Assembly: GCA_902773285.1 (NCBI GenBank)
Contig: CACYDS010000058.1
Span: forward strand, 1-18,433
DNA from: an uncultured Pseudomonadota bacterium
GTDB taxonomy: Bacteria > Pseudomonadota > Alphaproteobacteria > RUG11792
DNA length: 18,433 nucleotides
Direction of reading: 5' to 3'
The position numbers and the translations under genes are program-made. Numbering within the stretch: the first letter of the stretch is position 1; each line of letters begins with the position of its first letter. This document shows, piece after piece, positions 13,938 to 18,433 of this stretch. The notes under the pieces are model-generated. The model was not told the DNA's origin, ran no database searches, and was given only the letters and a program-made list of their open reading frames with translations.

Positions 13938-14817
13938 ATTAGGACGAGGATTATCGGCATTGTTAGGAGAAAATATCGCGAGCAATCAAGAAGATAGACC
14001 AGTATCTAATAAGGTCGATATCAACTTGGTATTTCCGAATGAAAATCAGCCCCGCAAAATGTTTGATGAGGACAAACTTCGAGAACTTGCCGGTTCAATC
14101 GCCTTGCATGGGGTTTTGCAACCATTAGCCGTGCGCCGAAAGGGTAATGGATATGAGATCATAGCGGGAGAACGACGCTGGCGCGCATCGAAACTCGCAG
14201 GACTAAAAGAAGTTCCAGTTTATATCGTTGATTGCAATGACAGCAATGTGATGACGCTGGCTCTGATAGAAAACCTGCAAAGATCAGATTTAAACCCAAT
14301 AGAAGAGGCTGAAGCTATGCGCAACTTGATGATAACCTGTGAGTGTCGACAGGAGGATTTAGGGACGATGCTGTCTAAAAGTCGAAGTTATGTTACCAAT
14401 GCTTTAAGATTATTGTCTCTTCCTCCGAGAGTGCGCGAACTTATACGTGACGGAAGATTGACAGCTGGACATGCTCGAAATTTGATCGGAGTGCAAAATG
14501 CGGAAGAAGTAGCTAATTTAGCTGTTGAAAATAATTGGAATGTACGACAACTTGAAATGGCTATGAAAGATATAAAAGCTGGATCTATGCAGCCAAATAT
14601 GCCTATTCATGGCGCTCTACCGAAAACAAATGCAGGAACACCAATTGATATGGGCGAAAGCAGTGAATCTATGGATATCGCTATACGCGTCGCGGAGGCA
14701 CTTAAAGTCGAGACTAAACTCAAGGTTACCAGAAAGGGCGGAGTATTCACACTTATATGCAAATCATGTGAAGAACTAGAAGAGTTGGTGGAAAAGCTGG
14801 TTTCGTTAGGAGAATAG
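13927..14817 (+). CDS. parB: Chromosome-partitioning CTPase ParB
   Basis: The 296-aa ParB/Spo0J binds parS and spreads as a CTP-dependent clamp. The N-terminal ParA-activating peptide KLGRGLSALLG lies at 4-14. The CTP-binding domain has NENQPRKMFD (38-47), the GERRWRA loop (81-87) and IENLQRSDLNPIEEA (114-128). The helix-turn-helix is in the EDLGTMLSKSRSYVTNALRL region, then LTAGHARNLIG. A C-terminal dimerisation segment ends the protein. The ribosome-binding site lies within the end of parA. Its targets are probably the parS sites at 12.1-13.0 kb. It converges with ftsQ, 70 bp away. Confidence 0.97.
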   Translation: MEDKLGRGLSALLGENIASNQEDRPVSNKVDINLVFPNENQPRKMFDEDKLRELAGSIALHGVLQPLAVRRKGNGYEIIAGERRWRASKLAGLKEVPVYIVDCNDSNVMTLALIENLQRSDLNPIEEAEAMRNLMITCECRQEDLGTMLSKSRSYVTNALRLLSLPPRVRELIRDGRLTAGHARNLIGVQNAEEVANLAVENNWNVRQLEMAMKDIKAGSMQPNMPIHGALPKTNAGTPIDMGESSESMDIAIRVAEALKVETKLKVTRKGGVFTLICKSCEELEELVEKLVSLGE

Positions 14818-14818
14818 A

Positions 14819-14883
14819 GCAAATTGCTAAAAATAGACCGACGCCGAATGCTTGGAGGTGTCGTGTCGACTAGAGCAATTTGC
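14819..14883. repeat. Nested inverted repeat between parB and ftsQ
   Basis: An outer perfect 10-bp stem, GCAAATTGCT (14819-14828) with AGCAATTTGC (14874-14883), encloses an inner hairpin (14839-14863). The whole lies in the 70-bp gap between convergent genes and begins one base after the parB stop codon. Confidence 0.7.
14829..14863 (-). terminator. Terminator of the ftsQ operon
   Basis: Read on the minus strand, CGACACC pairs with GGCGTCG (14857-14863 with 14839-14845, one G-U) around an 11-nt loop. A GTCTA spacer and five T (complement of 14829-14833) follow. On the plus strand no T-run follows, so parB termination would depend on the outer stem or Rho. Confidence 0.5.
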
Positions 14884-14887
14884 CTGT

Positions 14888-15637
14888 TTAGATAATCGGA
14901 ACATCTCTTAACTTCAGTCCATTAAAGATGATCTGGCCTGGTAATCGCAAATCCACACTACGTACTTCATTTCTGTTTAATTTATTGTTCTTTATTAGCG
15001 TATCTAAAGTGGCAAGTGTATCTGCTACATTAGTTTCAGGTAATTTGACTTTTACTCCGGCGACTGTAAGATTCCAGCGACGCTCACGAATATATGACAG
15101 GGCATCTAATCTAGCCATAATATCGCTAAATTTTGCTATTTCATCTAGAATTTTATAAACAGACTTATTCGCATTTGTACCCGACACTAGCGGCAAACCG
15201 GTCGGTTTCACAGAGACCTCCTCAATAAATTTTCCGTCCCTATCTATCAAAATGGATTTTGTATCATGTTGATAAACCGCTATTGGTTGCGTTTCTTCAA
15301 TCTCTATTTTGATAATGTTTGGCAAATTCTTTTTTACGATAGCTTGTTTTATCCAAGAGATGCCGGTTATTCGATCATACATTTCATTGCTCGAGACGCT
15401 AAATATCGAATCATTTATATTCATTGCTATTTTAGCCATTATTACCTTAGCTACTCTAGGTGAAGCTCCAGAAATATCAATTTTTGCCAAGTTAAAACCA
15501 GAATTTCTTGCGATTTTCTCATAGGTCGTGCTATACAAATTTCTTATAAAGTATCTCGAACAATATAAGCTCAGAGTGACAATAATAAAAACCACCATGT
15601 ATAGTAAAATTTTCGGCTTTGCTCGTTTCTTAGTCAT
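14888..15637 (-). CDS. ftsQ: Cell division protein FtsQ/DivIB
   Basis: The 249-aa bitopic inner-membrane protein of the divisome links early and late division proteins (FtsQBL). A basic cytoplasmic tail (TKKRAKPK) precedes one transmembrane helix (about 10-26). A POTRA domain (about 48-118) covers FNLAKIDISGA through KNLPNIIKIEIEETQP. A beta domain includes ILIDRDGKFIEE, LPLVSG, ERRWNLTVAGVKVKLPE and VDLRLPGQI. It sits 2 bases after prfA, with GAGAGGAG in the end of prfA as ribosome-binding site. The usual neighbours murC/ddl and ftsA/ftsZ are absent, so the gene has left the dcw cluster or the cluster is broken up. Confidence 0.9.
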   Translation of the reverse strand: MTKKRAKPKILLYMVVFIIVTLSLYCSRYFIRNLYSTTYEKIARNSGFNLAKIDISGASPRVAKVIMAKIAMNINDSIFSVSSNEMYDRITGISWIKQAIVKKNLPNIIKIEIEETQPIAVYQHDTKSILIDRDGKFIEEVSVKPTGLPLVSGTNANKSVYKILDEIAKFSDIMARLDALSYIRERRWNLTVAGVKVKLPETNVADTLATLDTLIKNNKLNRNEVRSVDLRLPGQIIFNGLKLRDVPII

Positions 15638-15639
15638 TT

Positions 15640-16716
15640 TTATTCTGCTCCTCTCAGCTTCTCTGCTTGATCGTTTTCGATAAGTTTGTCAATTATCTCA
15701 TCAAGAGCTGAGCCGTCCATTATCTTGTCAATTTTATACAAAGTTAAATTTATCCTATGGTCTGAAACACGCCCTTGCGGAAAATTATAAGTTCTAATGC
15801 GCTCCGACCTATCCCCAGTACCTACCTGCGTCCGCCTATCAGCTGAGCGAGAAGATTCCTGTTTCATGCGTTCGTTCTCATATATTTTTGCACGCAAAAT
15901 TTTCATAGCTTTTGCCTTATTTTTATATTGAGAACGCTCATCTTGAACGGCGACAACGGTTCCTGTGGGGATGTGCGTTATTCTCACTGCGCTATCTGTT
16001 TTGTTTACATGTTGCCCCCCTGCTCCAGACGCGCGATATGTATCTATCTGCAGATCTTTTTCCTCGATATGCACATCAACTTCTTCGGCTTCGGGCAAAA
16101 CGGCAACTGTAGCTGCTGAGGTATGTATTCTGCCGGATGCCTCGGTTTCAGGCACACGTTGTACACGGTGTACTCCAGACTCAAATTTAAGTCTGGAAAA
16201 AACCCCTTTCCCCGATATAGAAACGCTGGCTTCCTTTATTGCTCCGATGCCACTTTCTGAAAATTCTAAAACCTCGAATTTCCAGCCATGCGCTTCTGCA
16301 TACATTTCATACATCCTAAACAAATCTGCAGCAAATAGTCCCGCTTCATCTCCGCCGGTTCCGGCGCGTATTTCCAAAATAGCGCCTTTCTCATCATCGA
16401 TATCTTTTGGTAGCAGAAGTATCTTTATCTTTTGCTCAATATTCGCAATTTCTGACTTTAGCTCAGGAATTTCTTCTTCCGCCATATGTTTTATTTCAGC
16501 ATCATCGGAATTTGTGACGAGATCAGTAGTATCGTTTAGTTCCTTTTCTTTTGCAAAAAGTAGACGTACTTCCTTTGCTATTTCTCCTAAATCCGAAAAC
16601 TCTTTGGATAGCTTCGCATACTCTTTCGGATCGAATTCAGTTTGAGCATTCATTTTCTCACGTATCATTTCGTAATGATCGAGAATTGAGTTCAGCTTTT
16701 CTCTAAATGCATCCAT
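15640..16716 (-). CDS. prfA: Peptide chain release factor 1
   Basis: The 358-aa RF1 ends translation at UAA and UAG. The peptidyl-tRNA hydrolysis motif GGQ is at 233-235 (SGAGGQHVNKTDSAVR). The anticodon-like tripeptide is PET (189-191, in RVPETEASGRIHTS), a P-x-T form that marks RF1 rather than RF2 (SPF). The GTGGDEAGLFAADL block lies at 119-132. Length is normal. The start codon overlaps the stop of the membrane-protein gene by one base (TAATG). prmC, its methyltransferase and common neighbour, is not in the window. Confidence 0.98.
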   Translation of the reverse strand: MDAFREKLNSILDHYEMIREKMNAQTEFDPKEYAKLSKEFSDLGEIAKEVRLLFAKEKELNDTTDLVTNSDDAEIKHMAEEEIPELKSEIANIEQKIKILLLPKDIDDEKGAILEIRAGTGGDEAGLFAADLFRMYEMYAEAHGWKFEVLEFSESGIGAIKEASVSISGKGVFSRLKFESGVHRVQRVPETEASGRIHTSAATVAVLPEAEEVDVHIEEKDLQIDTYRASGAGGQHVNKTDSAVRITHIPTGTVVAVQDERSQYKNKAKAMKILRAKIYENERMKQESSRSADRRTQVGTGDRSERIRTYNFPQGRVSDHRINLTLYKIDKIMDGSALDEIIDKLIENDQAEKLRGAE

Positions 16717-17846
16717 TATTCTCTCATTAAAGAAGACAAAGTCTTGGAAATTAATCTTATATCCTTACCAAGATTTTCTACTATATAATCCCGATTGTTA
16801 TAAACGCCCTGCGCCAAATCACTTAGAGACTTATCGATACCATCAAGTTTACGCAACATCTCGCTCCAAACAGTTTCGTTTACTTTTTTTGTCATATTGC
16901 TCAATTCAAGTTGCCCTGCACCAAGCGTCTGAACTAAATCTTGGTGTTTTAGCACAGCATCAGCTAATTGAGAAATCTTGTTGGAAAATTCTTTTTGCAT
17001 ACTCATTAAAGTTATGCGATTTCCCTCAAACTCCTTCAGCTGATTTTGAAAGGCATATATCATTTCAATTGTCTTTTCCAATAACCCCATGGAAAAAATT
17101 TGTCCGTGGTAGTCGCTCGCTTCCCTCTCTAGGGTTGATAAACTTATCGTACGCTTTGTTATCCACTCCTCTACCTTATACAAAAAGTTAGCAGCGACTT
17201 GCTTTTGGTTGACGTTTAAAAAACCTAGTATCAATGAACCAGATAATCCCAAAAGCGAACAACCAAAGGCTATGCCCATGCCTGAAAGTGGGATTTTTAA
17301 ACTATCTTTCAGCTTTGCAAAAGACTCAGTTGCATCTGCCTGATCAATCCCAAGATTATCGATAATATTTGCAACATTTCCTATGGTTTGAGACAAGCCC
17401 CAAAAAGTTCCAAACAGTCCCAAAAAAATAAGTATCCCCGAAAGATATTTAGGAAGCGCTCCGCAGTCATCTACACGTTTTTCCACGCTCCACATAACAG
17501 AATTCAATTTAGATTGCGAAGCCAGCTTATTTGCTCGAGAGATATATAACGAAATCGGGGAGAGCAGCTTTAATTGATCTATCTCGTTTTTGTTCAGTTT
17601 CTCATATGAGATTAAATTTGAATACTCCTTATCGTATAAGAAAATTCGCCTATAGATAAAAATAATTCCAGAAAGGAAACAAGTTAGTATTATCGAGTTA
17701 ATCTGTATATTGTATACAAAAGCGTGTTTTAAGTTATCAAATAGAATATATGCAACGACAGCAATGAACAATAAAAATATTGAAATACGCACAACACATT
17801 TTCTAGCAGAAAGAAGTTTCACAAGCAATCTCACTCCAAACCTCAT
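16716..17846 (-). CDS. MotA/TolQ/ExbB proton-channel-like membrane protein
   Basis: The 376-aa inner-membrane protein has four likely transmembrane segments (about 20-36, 47-66, 136-157 and 186-210). The last two match the MotA/TolQ/ExbB core: LGLFGTFWGLSQTIGNVANII and a PLSGMGIAFGCSLLGLSGSLI stretch. A long helical, probably coiled-coil C-terminal region (about 250-376) follows. I recall similar proteins in alphaproteobacteria beside an OmpA/MotB-like peptidoglycan-binding gene. No such partner is seen here, so energy coupling is inferred from family only. Flagellar MotA is unlikely because no flagellar genes are near. The gene heads the operon with prfA and ftsQ. A CATGTTACAACATG palindrome (17852-17865) lies just upstream of the start. 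Confidence 0.78.
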   Translation of the reverse strand: MRFGVRLLVKLLSARKCVVRISIFLLFIAVVAYILFDNLKHAFVYNIQINSIILTCFLSGIIFIYRRIFLYDKEYSNLISYEKLNKNEIDQLKLLSPISLYISRANKLASQSKLNSVMWSVEKRVDDCGALPKYLSGILIFLGLFGTFWGLSQTIGNVANIIDNLGIDQADATESFAKLKDSLKIPLSGMGIAFGCSLLGLSGSLILGFLNVNQKQVAANFLYKVEEWITKRTISLSTLEREASDYHGQIFSMGLLEKTIEMIYAFQNQLKEFEGNRITLMSMQKEFSNKISQLADAVLKHQDLVQTLGAGQLELSNMTKKVNETVWSEMLRKLDGIDKSLSDLAQGVYNNRDYIVENLGKDIRLISKTLSSLMRE

Positions 17847-17936
17847 TTTTTCATGTTACAACATGTTAAGCTTGATTTCTACCACCTCTTCTATTGGGGG
17901 GTGTCCCAGTTCAAATAGAACTTAGACAATCTTTTG

Positions 17937-17965
17937 TTGCGCGCGGAATAACAAATTTGTACAAT
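17937..17965 (+). promoter_or_regulatory. Promoter for tRNA-Ser
   Basis: TTGCGC (17937-17942) and TACAAT (17960-17965) have the ideal 17-bp spacing. The predicted start, near 17972, is just ahead of the mature tRNA 5' end. It lies inside the left terminal repeat of the IS-like element. Confidence 0.5.
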
Positions 17966-17974
17966 GGACGTAAA

Positions 17975-18068
17975 GGAGAGGTGGCCGAGAGGCTGAAGGC
18001 AGCGGTTTGCTAAACCGTCATACGGGCGTAAACCCGTATCGGGGGTTCGAATCCCCCTCTCTCCGCCA
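17975..18068 (+). tRNA. tRNA-Ser, anticodon GCT
   Basis: This long class II tRNA has acceptor GGAGAGG (17975-17981) with TCTCTCC (18058-18064, one G-U), discriminator G and encoded CCA. The anticodon loop TTGCTAA gives GCT, reading AGC and AGU. The variable arm has a stem TACGGG/CCCGTA. The T arm is GGGGG-TTCGAAT-CCCCC. It is likely essential for AGY serine codons. Confidence 0.96.
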
Positions 18069-18077
18069 GTGTTTGAT

Positions 18078-18290
18078 TGAACAAGATGAGTCTCCTGAAC
18101 TATACTTGGGAATATACTCCAAATGGATAAGGCTGTGCTGGGAGATATGTGGGCTAGAGGGGTTATATTCCTTTATAAATCTCATGAGTTCTCTTCTTGC
18201 ACCTGCGATGGTATCTTCAGTGAGATCATAGTAAAATTCCTCTCTAAAGATCCTATTGCTATGTTCGACGTTCCAATCTATTAGCTCGCT
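18078..18290 (-). pseudogene. C-terminal fragment of an rve-type (IS3/IS481-like) transposase
   Basis: The minus strand is open from just after a TAA (18291-18293) into the tRNA-Ser gene. It encodes about 70 residues resembling the end of a DDE integrase core. The segment VEHSNRIFREEFY matches the family pattern VER-NRT--EEF. It is followed by ARRELMRFIKEYN, SPH where RPH is usual, and LEYIPKYSS near the end. The upstream catalytic part is missing. The fragment is joined almost directly to the terminal repeat at 18349, so most of the gene was deleted. The exact IS family is uncertain. Confidence 0.55.
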
Positions 18291-18362
18291 TTAAGTTATC
18301 TCACGTGCCCGCAGGCCAACTTTTGTCTCATATGTTATGAACTTATACAGACAAAAAAAATT

Positions 18363-18391
18363 TTGACACAATCAAGCGTTCGAGATAACAT
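18363..18391 (+). promoter_or_regulatory. Promoter for the right-edge tRNA
   Basis: A perfect -35 TTGACA (18363-18368) lies 17 bp ahead of TAACAT (18386-18391, 4 of 6). A start near 18398 would leave about 20 nt before the tRNA at 18418. Confidence 0.5.
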
Positions 18392-18417
18392 ATATTCAAC
18401 TCGGTTGGTATAGAGCC

Positions 18418-18433
18418 GGGGGAGTAGCTCAAC
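18418..18433 (+). tRNA. Partial tRNA (probably tRNA-Trp), cut by window end
   Basis: GGGGGAG followed by TAGCTCAAC has the layout of a tRNA 5' end: 7-nt acceptor strand, T8-A9, then D stem GCTC and A14. A similar start (AGGGGAGTAGCTCA) is common for tRNA-Trp, but the anticodon lies outside the window, so the identity is a guess. Confidence 0.6.

Larger units (their letters stand above)
17902..18349. mobile_element. Decayed IS-like element enclosing tRNA-Ser
   Basis: The left end begins TGTCCCAGTTCAAATAG (17902). The right end, read on the minus strand from 18349, begins TGTATAAGTTCATAAC and continues TGAGACAAAA. The ends are inverted relative to each other and both match the 4146-4302 element at about 71%. 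Inside are a promoter and tRNA-Ser next to the left end, and a transposase C-terminal fragment next to the right end. Either the tRNA was captured as passenger, or two separate insertions flank it. No target duplication is visible. Confidence 0.5.

Noticed and set aside
15965..16645. 226-codon open frame antisense to prfA
   Set aside because: The composition is Ser/Ala-rich shadow sequence opposite a conserved gene, with no ribosome-binding site.
17158..17166. DnaA-box-like TTATCCACT as a sign of oriC near parAB
   Set aside because: It is a single near-match inside a gene with no cluster or AT-rich unwinding region; no origin can be called.
18007..18231. 74-codon open frame on the plus strand
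   Set aside because: It starts inside tRNA-Ser and runs antisense through the transposase remnant.
1..18433. CRISPR array, rRNA, toxin-antitoxin or phage genes
   Set aside because: No regularly spaced repeats, rRNA-like stretches or recognisable genes of these kinds were seen.

Overview
The window looks like chromosomal DNA from an AT-rich alphaproteobacterium with a compact genome. Two observations point there: rsmG-parA-parB lie together with parS sites of the widespread TGTTTCACGTGAAACA type, and the ftsH, glmM, prfA, ftsQ and MotA/TolQ/ExbB-like proteins read as alphaproteobacterial. A NrdG-type radical-SAM activase suggests at least part-time anaerobic life. UGA is used as a stop and both UAG and UAA occur, so the code is the standard bacterial one. 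I cannot name the genus.

Layout. (1) 1-506: a weak terminator-like hairpin, intergenic DNA and a tRNA-Pro whose anticodon reads AGG, which is rare in bacteria. (2) 507-4093, minus strand: an envelope-leaning block, transcribed from right to left: a small lytic-transglycosylase lipoprotein, a two-domain MmcQ/YjbR protein, a SurA-like periplasmic chaperone and a YmdB-type metallophosphoesterase. (3) 4094-4414: a gap holding a decayed 157-bp element with terminal inverted repeats, then the ftsH promoter. (4) 4415-14817, plus strand: eleven tightly packed genes, ftsH, glmM, a GT25 glycosyltransferase, gatC, thrS, nrdG, tsaB, rimI, rsmG, parA and parB. They cover membrane proteolysis, peptidoglycan precursors, tRNA charging and modification, and chromosome segregation. 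Most overlap or nearly touch. (5) 14818-17846, minus strand: a proton-channel-like membrane protein, prfA and ftsQ in one operon, converging on parB over a structured terminator region. (6) 17847-18433: a tRNA-Ser(GCU) lying between inverted terminal repeats of the same family as the element at 4.2 kb, together with a transposase fragment, then the start of a further tRNA, probably tRNA-Trp.

The most striking feature is the parS cluster upstream of parAB. Two perfect parS sites sit inside the rimI coding sequence and both encode the peptide MFHVKH. The first lies at the centre of a perfect 52-bp palindrome. Three degenerate parS-like sites follow, after rimI, at the start of rsmG and inside rsmG. 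The second notable feature is the pair of diverged inverted-repeat elements at 4.2 kb and 17.9-18.35 kb, the latter enclosing a tRNA gene.
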